Source: Chitinophaga parva
Lineage (GTDB): Bacteria; Bacteroidota; Bacteroidia; Chitinophagales; Chitinophagaceae
Reading direction: 5' to 3'
Assembly: GCF_003071345.1 (NCBI RefSeq)
Contig: NZ_QCYK01000001.1
Span: forward strand, 1-64,000
Length of the DNA: 64,000 nt
Shown: positions 44,067 through 52,168 of the stretch, piece after piece
How positions within the stretch are numbered: position 1 is the first letter of the stretch
Layout: every line of letters starts with the position of its first letter
Notes under the pieces: model-generated
Databases searched by the model: none
Told to the model about the DNA's origin: nothing
The model's input: the letters and a program-made list of their open reading frames with translations, nothing else
Translations under genes and position numbers: made by a program

Positions 44067-44585
44067 TTACAGGTAAATATCGATGAGGCCTTCCGGCAGG
44101 CGCAGTTTTACGCGCTTATCTTTCTGCTTCACTTCCACGAGGGTGGCCTCGTTGATGGGCAGCAGCATTTCTTTTTCTTTGTAGATCACCTTGGCCAGGA
44201 CCTGCAGCGGCATTTCGATCACTTCGTCTATGATGCCGATCTCGCCCAGGCTTTCATCTTCCACCATAAAGCCCAGCATGGATACCGCGGCGTCCTTGGA
44301 TACCTGCGCTTTGAAGTCGGGCTCTGTGAGGTACACATTGGTCTGGGTGATCTTCTGGGCCGCCTCCCTGGTATCAATGCCTTCCAGTTTCACGTACACC
44401 TGGTCGTGATCCTTGGCCCTTGCCTTTTCCACGAAGTAGGGAATGAAGCTGTTCTTCCGGTTTTCCAGGAAGATGGCGGTAATGCCTTTGAGGGAAGTGC
44501 GCTTGCCCAGGCTATGCTTGAGCACCAGCTCTCCCTGTAAGCCGAAAGTGGCTACCAGCCTGCCGATGCTGAAATAATTATCCAT
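44067..44585 (-). CDS. rimM: 16S rRNA processing protein RimM
   Basis: 172 residues. N-terminal RimM beta-barrel (FSIGRLVATFGLQGELVLKHSLG) and C-terminal PRC-barrel (LGFMVEDESLGEIGIIDEVIEMPLQVLAKVIYKEKEMLLPINEATLVEV). It binds S19 and assists 30S head maturation. Second gene of the rpsP operon; a strong terminator hairpin stands between it and rpsP. Confidence 0.95.
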   Translation of the reverse strand: MDNYFSIGRLVATFGLQGELVLKHSLGKRTSLKGITAIFLENRKNSFIPYFVEKARAKDHDQVYVKLEGIDTREAAQKITQTNVYLTEPDFKAQVSKDAAVSMLGFMVEDESLGEIGIIDEVIEMPLQVLAKVIYKEKEMLLPINEATLVEVKQKDKRVKLRLPEGLIDIYL

Positions 44586-44612
44586 GATAGATCTGGAAAG
44601 GAATACAATAAA

Positions 44613-44646
44613 AAAAGGAAATATTTGCGGACAAATATTTCCTTTT
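44613..44646 (-). terminator. Intrinsic terminator between rpsP and rimM
   Basis: Perfect 15-bp stem AAAAGGAAATATTTG / CAAATATTTCCTTTT, 4-nt loop, followed on the minus strand by a long T-run. It should end most rpsP transcripts or act as an attenuator for the distal genes. Confidence 0.8.
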
Positions 44647-44671
44647 CAGTATGATCTCAGCTTGCGCTGAA

Positions 44672-45130
44672 TTATGCTTCGGAAGATTCACCTTCAGATG
44701 CAGCCGGAGCGGCAGGAGCATCTTCAGTGCGGCGTACTACCGGGGTAACCGGGCGGGCCGCTCTCTTGGCAGAATCACGACGGGCAGAAACTTTCTGCTC
44801 GTGCTCAGCCTGCCATTGTTCAAATTTGGAATAAGCGGTACGCTCATCGAACAGGTTCAGGCTTACACCTCTCAGCAGGTGTTTCAGGTACAGTACACCC
44901 TTGAAAGACAGGATGCGGCGTACGGTGTCAGTGGGCTGCGCACCTTTCTGCAACCAACCCAGGGCACGTTCAGTGTCGATGTTGATGGAAGCGGGAACGG
45001 TGAGCGGGTTATAAGTACCGATCTTCTGGATGAATTTACCATCACGCGGCGCGCGTGCATCGGCTACTACGATAAAATAGAAGGGTCTCTTCTTGGCGCC
45101 ATGTCTCTGCAGTCTGATTTTTACTGGCAT
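44672..45130 (-). CDS. rpsP: 30S ribosomal protein S16 with C-terminal extension
   Basis: 152 residues versus ~80-90 in most bacteria. Residues 1-80 are the S16 core ([46 protein letters not shown] start). The remainder is a charged then Ala/Pro/Glu-rich extension ending SEGESSEA, a known trait of Bacteroidota S16. First gene of the rpsP-rimM-GT-trmD operon. Confidence 0.96.
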   Translation of the reverse strand: MPVKIRLQRHGAKKRPFYFIVVADARAPRDGKFIQKIGTYNPLTVPASINIDTERALGWLQKGAQPTDTVRRILSFKGVLYLKHLLRGVSLNLFDERTAYSKFEQWQAEHEQKVSARRDSAKRAARPVTPVVRRTEDAPAAPAASEGESSEA

Positions 45131-45202
45131 AAATAATCGAGTTATTTTTTTGCGAGTGAGTGAATATTGTTTCGTTCAAAAATTTTCCCTGTGAAGGGGC
45201 AG

Positions 45203-45233
45203 CAAATGTACAAAGTTTCGGGAATTGCGCAAA
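45203..45233 (-). promoter_or_regulatory. rpsP operon promoter
   Basis: Minus strand: TTTG at 45230-45233, TACATTTG at 45203-45210, spacer 19 bp; leader about 70 nt. Confidence 0.78.
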
Positions 45234-45280
45234 TTTTGTTTCCAATATTTCCGTCCCGGACATCAAATATACAAAATTTA

Positions 45281-46603
45281 TCAGCGCATCGGCATACCAC
45301 GCATGCCTTTACCACCCAGTTTATTCATGGATTTCATCATCTGGCGCATCTGTTCAAACTGCTTCATGAACTGGTTCACGTCCTGGATGTCCTTGCCAGC
45401 CCCTTTGGCAATGCGCTTGCGGCGGCTACCGTCTATCAGGTCGGGGTTGCTCCGTTCCGCGGGGGTCATGGAGCTGATGATGGCTTCAATGCCCTTGAAA
45501 GCATCGTCACTGATATCCAGGTCCTTAATGGCTTTGCCCACACCGGGGATCATGGCCATCAGGTCTTTCAGGTTACCCATTTTCTTGATCTGCTGCAACT
45601 GTTCGCGGAAGTCGTCAAAGTCGAACTGGTTCTGGCGGATCTTTTTTTCCAGCTTCTTGGCCTGCTCTTCGTTAAACTGGGCCTGTGCTCTTTCCACGAG
45701 GGTGGTGATGTCACCCATGCCCAGGATACGCTGGGCCATACGCTCGGGGTAGAACACGTCCAGGGTATCGAGCTTTTCGCCCATGCTCACAAACTTGATG
45801 GGCTTATCCACCGTGTAGCGGATGGTCAGTGCGGCACCACCGCGGGTATCGCCATCCAGCTTGGTGAGCACCACGCCGGAAAAGTCCAGGCGGTCGTTGA
45901 AGGTTTTGGCCGTGTTTACGGCGTCCTGTCCGGTCATGGAGTCCACCACGAAGAGGATCTCGTTCGGCTTCACGGCTGCCTTTACGTTGGCCACCTCGGC
46001 CATCATCACCTCATCCACGGCCAGGCGGCCGGCGGTATCGATGATCACCACGGTATTGCCATTGGCCTTGGCCTGTTTGATCGCGTTTTCCGCGATCTGT
46101 ACGGCGTTCTTGTTTTCAGGCTCGCTGTACACCTCCACCCCGATCTGTTCGCCCAGCACTTTCAACTGGTCAATTGCCGCGGGGCGGTAAATATCTGCCG
46201 CCACCAGGAGTGGCTTTTTGTTCTTCTTGGTTTTGAGGAAGTTGGCCAGTTTGCCGGAGAAGGTGGTCTTACCCGAGCCCTGGAGGCCTGCAATGAGGAT
46301 CACGGTAGGATTGGCCTTCAGCTCCAGTTCGGCTTCTGTGCCGCCCATGAGCTCCGCCAGTTCATCCTTGGTGATCTTTACCATCAGCTGGCCGGGGGAA
46401 ATGGCGGTCAGTACCTTTTCACCGAGGGCTTTTTCCCGGATCTTGTCGGTGAGGTCCTTGGCAATCTTATAGTTAACGTCGGCATCTACCAGTGCGCGGC
46501 GGATCTCCTTTACGGTGGAGGCTACGTTGATTTCAGAAATGCGGCCTTCACCCTTGAGTTGTTTAAACGCCGACTCCAGCCGTTCTGATAATGATTCAAA
46601 CAT
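45281..46603 (-). CDS. ffh: Signal recognition particle protein Ffh
   Basis: 440 residues from MFESLSERLESAFKQLKGEG. N domain, then the SRP GTPase with P-loop GLQGSGKTT, DTAGRLAVDE and TKLDGDTRGGA, then a methionine-rich M domain ending KQFEQMRQMMKSMNKLGGKGMRGMPMR that binds signal peptides and 4.5S RNA. The frame reaches 46648, but the conserved start is at 46603. A CAAAAGTA (TACTTTTG) -7-like box lies at 46656-46663. Confidence 0.97.
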   Translation of the reverse strand: MFESLSERLESAFKQLKGEGRISEINVASTVKEIRRALVDADVNYKIAKDLTDKIREKALGEKVLTAISPGQLMVKITKDELAELMGGTEAELELKANPTVILIAGLQGSGKTTFSGKLANFLKTKKNKKPLLVAADIYRPAAIDQLKVLGEQIGVEVYSEPENKNAVQIAENAIKQAKANGNTVVIIDTAGRLAVDEVMMAEVANVKAAVKPNEILFVVDSMTGQDAVNTAKTFNDRLDFSGVVLTKLDGDTRGGAALTIRYTVDKPIKFVSMGEKLDTLDVFYPERMAQRILGMGDITTLVERAQAQFNEEQAKKLEKKIRQNQFDFDDFREQLQQIKKMGNLKDLMAMIPGVGKAIKDLDISDDAFKGIEAIISSMTPAERSNPDLIDGSRRKRIAKGAGKDIQDVNQFMKQFEQMRQMMKSMNKLGGKGMRGMPMR

Positions 46604-46763
46604 GATGAATTCTTGAATAGTTGCTTGAAAAAATGGCAAAAATGCCACGGGAGGGCAAAAGTAGGAAAATTGTTAGATTGTTGGGTGGTTAGATAAATTG
46701 AAAATGGCCCTATGCTCCGGGTTTCCCCTCGTCATATGGCCATTCAGAAAATTTATCCACTGC

Positions 46764-47633
46764 TTACGCGCCGAGATAATTGCGGAGCAGTTTGCTGCGG
46801 GAAGTGGTGCGCAGTTTGGTGATCGCCTTGTCTTTGATCTGGCGTACGCGTTCGCGGGTGAGGCCAAATTTTTCACCGATATCTTCCAGTGACATGGGGT
46901 GCTCCACGGCAATGCCGAAGTAGAGCATGATCACGTCTTTCTGGCGGTCGGTGAGGGTAGACAGGGAGCGTTCTATTTCGCGGCGGAGCGAATCGTGGTG
47001 GTCGAGGGCTTCGTCTGCGCTGGATGCATTCGGGTTTTCCAGCACATCGAGCAGGGAGTTGTCCTCCCCATCAATGAAAGGTGCATCCATGGACACGTGG
47101 CGGGCGGCTACACCCAGGGTAGCTTCCACTTCTTCCGTGTTTATTTCCAGGATGGTAGCCAGTTCGTCCGGGGACGGTTCACGTTCGTATTCCTGTTCCA
47201 ACTGGGAGTAAGCTTTGCTGATCTTGTTAGACAGGCCCACTTTATTGAGCGGCAGGCGCACAATGCGGGACTGTTCTGCCAATGCCTGGAGGATGCTCTG
47301 GCGGATCCACCATACGGCGTAGGAGATGAACTTGAAGCCTCTTGTTTCGTCAAAACGCTGGGCAGCCTTGATAAGACCAAGGTTCCCCTCGTTGATCAGG
47401 TCACTCAGGGACAAGCCCTGGTTCTGGTACTGTTTGGCCACGGAGACCACAAAGCGCAAATTGGCTTTGGTCAGTTTTTCCAGTGCACGCTGATCGCCCT
47501 GCTTGATGCGGATAGCGAGGTTCACCTCTTCTTCCGGCGTGATTAAGTCTACTTTTCCAATTTCCTGCAGATATTTCTCAAGGGATTGAGATTCTCTGTT
47601 CGTGATGGACTTAGTGATCTTGAGTTGGCGCAT
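46764..47633 (-). CDS. rpoD: Primary sigma factor (RpoD/SigA, Bacteroidota type)
   Basis: 289 residues from [19 protein letters not shown]. Regions 1.2, 2 ([32 protein letters not shown]), 3 and 4 ([15 protein letters not shown]) are present and region 1.1 is missing, the hallmark of the Bacteroidota housekeeping sigma, which reads TTTG / TAnnTTTG promoters. An extra Met two codons upstream (47639) is possible. Its own promoter is of the same type. Confidence 0.97.
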   Translation of the reverse strand: MRQLKITKSITNRESQSLEKYLQEIGKVDLITPEEEVNLAIRIKQGDQRALEKLTKANLRFVVSVAKQYQNQGLSLSDLINEGNLGLIKAAQRFDETRGFKFISYAVWWIRQSILQALAEQSRIVRLPLNKVGLSNKISKAYSQLEQEYEREPSPDELATILEINTEEVEATLGVAARHVSMDAPFIDGEDNSLLDVLENPNASSADEALDHHDSLRREIERSLSTLTDRQKDVIMLYFGIAVEHPMSLEDIGEKFGLTRERVRQIKDKAITKLRTTSRSKLLRNYLGA

Positions 47634-47693
47634 TGACATACAAGTCGGAACAGTTACAGGTTAATAAAAAGTTAATTTTTGATGAATGCCTGA

Positions 47694-47724
47694 CAAAAAT
47701 AACTTTTTTTAGAAACTGACCAAA
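47694..47724 (-). promoter_or_regulatory. rpoD promoter
   Basis: Minus strand: TTTG at 47721-47724 (followed by G), TATTTTTG at 47694-47701, spacer 19 bp. Confidence 0.75.
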
Positions 47725-47936
47725 AAAAATTATCCCTTTTTGGAAGCGTTCTAACGAAAATCGATTAACCTTTCATCTGCCCTACAGCAGGGCATTTGCC
47801 TGCCACCGGTTGCAAAAAGGAATTGACTGCGAAGGAAAAGCATTGGGAAGGGTGGCTGACAGATTAGCATTTTACCATATGCGAAGGGGCTGCCAGCGTG
47901 ACCGTAAAAAGGGGGGACAAAAAACTGCTAATAAAT

Positions 47937-47966
47937 TTTGTTCCTATGAATAATTTTCTATAATTG
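47937..47966 (+). promoter_or_regulatory. Promoter of START-like gene
   Basis: TTTG at 47937-47940 and TATAATTG at 47959-47966, 18-bp spacer; one mismatch from the -7 consensus. Confidence 0.55.
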
Positions 47967-48003
47967 CAGCCTAGATGAATTGAATTTTAATATAATCAGC
48001 GCG

Positions 48004-48384
48004 ATGTCAAAGAAAGTGCAATATGAGTTGGAATACCCGGTAAGATGCTCTCCTGTAATACTTTATGAATTCCTCTCCACCCCAGCTGGCTTGCAGGAAT
48101 GGTTTGCAGACAAGGTGGATTTCCGGGACAATATTTTTTCGTTTTCCTGGAGTGGTAATGTTGAAGAAGCCGAGGTATTGGATCAGGCAGAGCTGGAGTT
48201 CATCCGCCTGCGCTGGCTATCTGCCCCGAAAGAGGAATTTTTTGAATTCCGTATCCGCATTTCCGATGTAACAACGGAAACGATCCTGATTGTAAAGGAC
48301 TTTGCGGAAAAGAAGGAAATTGCCGACCAGAGCCAACTCTGGGATTACCAGGTGAAAGATCTCTTCCACCGCATTGGCAATTGA
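48004..48384 (+). CDS. START-like (SRPBCC) domain protein
   Basis: 126 residues from MSKKVQYELEYPVRCSPVILYEFLSTPAGLQEWFADKV, a compact lipid-binding-like START/AHSA1 fold with SFSWSGNVEEAEVL and a C-terminal helix. A single-copy family adjacent to rpoD or similar genes in Bacteroidota; ligand unknown. A longer frame from 47980 would overlap the promoter. Confidence 0.85.
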   Translation: MSKKVQYELEYPVRCSPVILYEFLSTPAGLQEWFADKVDFRDNIFSFSWSGNVEEAEVLDQAELEFIRLRWLSAPKEEFFEFRIRISDVTTETILIVKDFAEKKEIADQSQLWDYQVKDLFHRIGN

Positions 48385-48890
48385 TGCCGTTGCTGTTTTT
48401 ATGCATGCAAGACTGTGCTTAAGCGAATACTCTTCCAATCCGATCCCGTGATCATGTAACGCCGCCACGGCGGGCCTTTCAAGAGATTCTCCCAATTCAC
48501 ATCTTCATTTCCAGTTTCAACAAATTACAGGTTGCCTGCCGCTGCTTTTCCCTCTTTTTAGCAGGCGTTTATTTTCACGGCCATTAAATTACCTGGTAAG
48601 TTTTCGCCCCCGGGCGGGAATGCGGCAATGCGTGGGCGCACGGGCGTGTGAGGTGGCTACATCGTTGTTTTGCGGTGGCGTCAACCGGAGCCGCGTAGCG
48701 GATACCCAGAAATGCGGGCGCGTAGCAGTAGGATCATTTCATGCAGTATATTGCCGGCGTGGCGGGTGTATGGCGCGTCCGGCATCACGTATAGCAGCGG
48801 ACTGCATGAGCAATGCAGCCCGCTGAAAGCCAGTTCCCGCACGGTTTTCATTGTTTATGGGCCCGGCATTCCGCGCCAGCTCCGGCCACC
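48385..48890. other. 506-bp intergenic region, GC-rich right half
   Basis: The left part (48385-48600) shows nothing. The right part is G/C-rich and contains a strong hairpin at 48796-48824 (AGCGGACTGCAT / ATGCAGCCCGCT). Two short plus frames (48620-48826, 48670-48927) have no recognisable features. It might hold a structured RNA, but no known family could be matched by eye. Confidence 0.5.
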
Positions 48891-49496
48891 TCACGCACCT
48901 TTAAGCACAGCCAGTACCTCCCCATAAAAACCTGCAGCTCCTGTTACCACCTGCTCCCATTCTCCCAGATCAAAAGACCTTGCCAGCTTCACGAAATCCT
49001 TATCCAGGGCCTGCTCCCACCCCGTTTGCGCAACTGCGGACAAAGGCTGGTAAATACCGGCGCCTATCTCGTGGTGCCAGGGATCTTCTTCCAGGATGTA
49101 GAGCTGCGCCCCGGCGGCTTCCAGGGCGGGCCTGGCGCTTTCCAGGCGGGCGCGGTAGCGGGCCAGGGAATGGCCGGCCAGGTGCAGGGTGGCGGTAAAA
49201 TCATGCCCCCACCAGAACATGGTGCGCAAGGCAAAAATATCTTCCCGGGAAAACAGGCGCGGGTAGTCCAGGATCACATATGGCAGGTCTTTGTAGCGCT
49301 CCCCTTTCGATATTTTGGCGCCCAGGGAGCGTACCGGCGCCGCCTCCGGCCATTGCTGCCAGGCAGGCAATATGGTGATGGCGTCCTGCACCTGGCCCAG
49401 TAAGTGCATTACTTTATCCATGATGCCGTGCTTCATGCGGAGCCAGTCTGTATTGAATACCAGGGCTCTTTCTTCGGGTGTGAGCATGCTTAACAT
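48891..49496 (-). CDS. Conserved hypothetical protein
   Basis: 201 residues, soluble, no signal peptide (start at 49496 or the Met three codons later, 49487). I do not recognise a named family. The composition is Ala/Leu/Trp-rich, with conserved-looking segments WWGHDFTATLHLAGHSLARYR and YVILDYPRLFSREDIFALRTMFWWG, and several histidines and acidic residues (EEDPWHHEIG) that could be ligands. Divergent from the LptF/G permease gene with ~140 bp between. Confidence 0.75.
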   Translation of the reverse strand: MLSMLTPEERALVFNTDWLRMKHGIMDKVMHLLGQVQDAITILPAWQQWPEAAPVRSLGAKISKGERYKDLPYVILDYPRLFSREDIFALRTMFWWGHDFTATLHLAGHSLARYRARLESARPALEAAGAQLYILEEDPWHHEIGAGIYQPLSAVAQTGWEQALDKDFVKLARSFDLGEWEQVVTGAAGFYGEVLAVLKGA

Positions 49497-49558
49497 TTAA
49501 TTAAGTATTATTTAACGCACTTCTAATGTGCCACCAGGGAAACTACAGGCAAAGATGT

Positions 49559-49566
49559 TAACTTTG
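49559..49566 (+). promoter_or_regulatory. -7 element upstream of the LptF/G permease gene
   Basis: TAACTTTG, 71 nt before the start codon, without a TTTG at the expected spacing. Confidence 0.35.
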
Positions 49567-49637
49567 CCACGACCCGTGCACCGCAATACGATTCAAATGT
49601 AGTCATTGCAACGCATGGCTTAAAGAAGTTACGCACT

Positions 49638-51113
49638 GTGAAGAAACTCGATAAACTCATCATAAAAACTTTTACCGGTCCGTTCATCGCCACCTTTTTC
49701 GTGACGTTGTTTGTACTGATCATGCAGTTCCTGTGGAAGTATATTGATGATTTTGTAGGCAAAGGCCTGGATACCTGGGTGATCATGAAACTGATGGCCT
49801 ACACCAGCGCCAGCCTGGTAACCCTGGCCCTGCCGCTGGCCGTGCTGCTTTCTTCCATCATGACCTTTGGCAACCTGGGCGAAAGTTTTGAACTGGTGGC
49901 CCTGAAAAGCTCCGGCATTTCCCTGCTGCGTTTCATGCGCCCGCTGTTTGTACTGTGCTTCCTCATTGCCACGCTGGATTTCCTCTTTGCCAACTACGCC
50001 ATTCCCGTGGCCAACCTGCAGGCCAAGTCCCTGCTGTATGACGTGACCAATTCCAAGCCTGCGTTTAACATCAAGCCAGGCGAGTTCTATACAGATATTC
50101 CCGGCTACACCATCAAGGTAGCGCAGAAGGACCCGGATAACAAGACCATCCACCAGGTGATCATTTATGATAAAAGCAGCGGTGGTGGCTCTGACCAGGT
50201 GATCCTTGCGGATAAAGGCACCATGGGCCTTTCGGCCAACAAACAGTTCCTGCTGTTTAAACTGGAGAACGGCTGGCGCTATGAAGAACGCTATGCCCGC
50301 ATGGGCAATATGCAGCCGGGTGACCTGATCCGCCTGGGCTTCAAAGAATACACCAAGGCCTTTGACATGAGCAGCTTCCGTTTTAACCAGACAGACGTGA
50401 ACCTGTTTTCCAGTAACCAGCAGATGCTGAACGTCAGACAGCTGGATAAAGCACTGGACTCCCTGCAGCGTGATATTAAGATCTATACCAAGAGCCTCAA
50501 CGCTTATGTAACCACCCGTTACAGCTTTAACAAGTGGAAAGATACGGGCTGGCTGAAGCAGGCACCACCCCTGGCCGTGTCCCACTTCATTGACGCTATT
50601 CCCGCGCAGCAGCAGGAGTATGTGTGGCAGCGCGTAGCGCAGAACCTGCGCGAAACGCAGATGACGCTGGACGGCTCAGCTAAAGACTATGCAGAAAAAT
50701 TTTCGCAGATCCTGCTGTTCAAAGTAGAATGGCAACGCAAATTCACCCTGGCCTTTGCCTGCATCGTGATGTTCATGATCGGTGCGCCGCTGGGCTCCAT
50801 CATCCGAAAGGGCGGCCTGGGCACCCCGCTGGTATTTGCCGTGATCTTTTTCGTGATCTTCAACATCTTCTTCATGGTAGGTGAAAAGATGGCCCGCAGT
50901 AACGTGCTTACCACCTTTGGCGGCATGTGGCTGAGCAATATTGTATTGATGCCGATCGCGATCTTTTTGATCTATAAAGCACTCAACGATTCACAACTGT
51001 TCAACAAAGAATTTTATTTCCGCCTGTTCCGGTACATTCGGCAGCTCATAGACCGCACGCCGGTGGCCGCACTGGTAAAAGTGCGCGCCAGCAACGGGAA
51101 GCGGGCATCCTGA
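49638..51113 (+). CDS. LPS export permease LptF/LptG family (YjgP/YjgQ)
   Basis: 491 residues. Three N-terminal membrane segments (~15-37, ~55-80, ~95-118), a large periplasmic jellyroll region (~130-380) and three C-terminal segments (~365-385, 395-415, 425-445), the permease layout of the LptB2FG transporter that moves lipopolysaccharide from inner membrane to the Lpt bridge. GESFELVALKSSGISLLRFMRPL is the coupling-helix region. LptF and LptG are not separable here. Confidence 0.93.
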   Translation: MKKLDKLIIKTFTGPFIATFFVTLFVLIMQFLWKYIDDFVGKGLDTWVIMKLMAYTSASLVTLALPLAVLLSSIMTFGNLGESFELVALKSSGISLLRFMRPLFVLCFLIATLDFLFANYAIPVANLQAKSLLYDVTNSKPAFNIKPGEFYTDIPGYTIKVAQKDPDNKTIHQVIIYDKSSGGGSDQVILADKGTMGLSANKQFLLFKLENGWRYEERYARMGNMQPGDLIRLGFKEYTKAFDMSSFRFNQTDVNLFSSNQQMLNVRQLDKALDSLQRDIKIYTKSLNAYVTTRYSFNKWKDTGWLKQAPPLAVSHFIDAIPAQQQEYVWQRVAQNLRETQMTLDGSAKDYAEKFSQILLFKVEWQRKFTLAFACIVMFMIGAPLGSIIRKGGLGTPLVFAVIFFVIFNIFFMVGEKMARSNVLTTFGGMWLSNIVLMPIAIFLIYKALNDSQLFNKEFYFRLFRYIRQLIDRTPVAALVKVRASNGKRAS

Positions 51114-51412
51114 ACATACAACATTTCCAGGTTGGTTGCTGATGCAGACGATCTGTTTTTATACCACTTTAACCTTTATGTCTATACGAAGTACATCCAC
51201 TTTAACCTGTACGCTGACGGATTTTTAATTAACAAGAGAGACGAAGACCTACAACTTTAACGACACCACTTTCTATACAACAGACGAACGTAAGTACGCC
51301 AGATGATCCTTTGCATGCGGTAAATGACCATTAGACTATTTTGGGACCAGGAGACAAGACCGCTGCGCATATGAAAACGCTACCAAGACCTACAACTTAA
51401 AACACTGAAAAA
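51114..51412 (+). other. Leader region with direct repeats before the PAP2 gene
   Basis: 299 bp with two exact 12-bp copies of CCACTTTAACCT (51164-51175, 51197-51208) and two exact 14-bp copies of AAGACCTACAACTT (51244-51257, 51385-51398). A 16-codon frame (51178-51228) is present but unsupported. No terminator follows the permease gene. Confidence 0.6.
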
Positions 51413-52078
51413 GTGAAAGCGATCGTCTCCCTGTGCAGGAAAAACCAACCGTTTTTCCTGTTCTTCCTTGCCTGGGTGATCCTGGGCGGGCTGCTCATTG
51501 TTACTATTGGAAAAGAACACCTGTTCCTTGGTATCAATCATACGCACAATCTGGTGCTGGACTATTTTTTCACAGGGTATACCTATGTGGGTGATGCCAC
51601 CCCGTTTATCCTTGTGCTGCTGTTCCTGCTGTGGAAGCGCCGCTTCCATGATTTTTTGCCCGGCGTGGCAATCATTGTACTGATGGGCATCCTGGTGCAG
51701 GTAGTGAAACACCGCTACCACTCCCCCCGCCCCATCGTATATTTTGACCACAGTCCTATTGTGCATACCATCAGCTGGGTGCATGTGCATGGCAGCAACA
51801 GTTTTCCATCAGGGCACACGGCCTGCGCATTCAGTCTTTGCTGCTTTGCGGCCATGCTGCTGCCCAACAAAAAGCTGGGCGCCACCCTCTTTTTTGCAGC
51901 GCTGCTGGTGGGTTACAGCCGTATTTACCTGGCGCAGCATTTCTTTGAAGATGTGTACATTGGCAGCATACTGGGTACGGTATGCGCTATGCTGGTAGCA
52001 TGGTTGTTTGCCTACATCCGCATCCGCCAGGCCGCTCCCGCAACGGAGCCTGCTCCTGAGCTGGTACCGGAGATCTGA
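51413..52078 (+). CDS. PAP2-family membrane phosphatase
   Basis: 221 residues, GTG start. Six predicted membrane helices and the full PAP2 signature: K99-x6-R106-P107 (KHRYHSPRP), S-G-H135 (FPSGHTA) and S-R170-x5-H176 (YSRIYLAQH). Such enzymes dephosphorylate undecaprenyl pyrophosphate, phosphatidylglycerophosphate or lipid A. A GT39 transferase follows 90 bp downstream, hinting at lipid A or undecaprenyl-linked modification. Confidence 0.92.
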   Translation: MKAIVSLCRKNQPFFLFFLAWVILGGLLIVTIGKEHLFLGINHTHNLVLDYFFTGYTYVGDATPFILVLLFLLWKRRFHDFLPGVAIIVLMGILVQVVKHRYHSPRPIVYFDHSPIVHTISWVHVHGSNSFPSGHTACAFSLCCFAAMLLPNKKLGATLFFAALLVGYSRIYLAQHFFEDVYIGSILGTVCAMLVAWLFAYIRIRQAAPATEPAPELVPEI

Positions 52079-52131
52079 AATTAGACGGGTACCAGGTATT
52101 TGTTTTAAAAACGACAAACCATTTTCTGATA

Positions 52132-52160
52132 GCCGGCGCCTGCAAACAGCGCCGGCATTT
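52132..52160 (+). terminator. Hairpin between PAP2 and GT39 genes
   Basis: Stem GCCGGCGC / GCGCCGGC (9-nt loop) followed by ATTTTA, only 8 bp before the GT39 start codon. Could terminate the PAP2 transcript or affect GT39 translation. Confidence 0.6.
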
Positions 52161-52168
52161 TACTGTAT

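Larger units (their letters stand above)
47640..48003. other. Divergent intergenic region rpoD / START-like gene
   Basis: 364 bp holding the two promoters noted here and otherwise A/T-rich unstructured sequence. No RNA gene or small protein could be supported. Confidence 0.6.

Noticed and set aside
48620..48927. Two overlapping short plus-strand frames
   Set aside because: Cys/Arg-rich reading of GC-rich intergenic DNA; overlap the minus-strand gene.
51178..51228. 16-codon leader peptide before the PAP2 gene
   Set aside because: No attenuator hairpin linked to it and no supporting promoter position.
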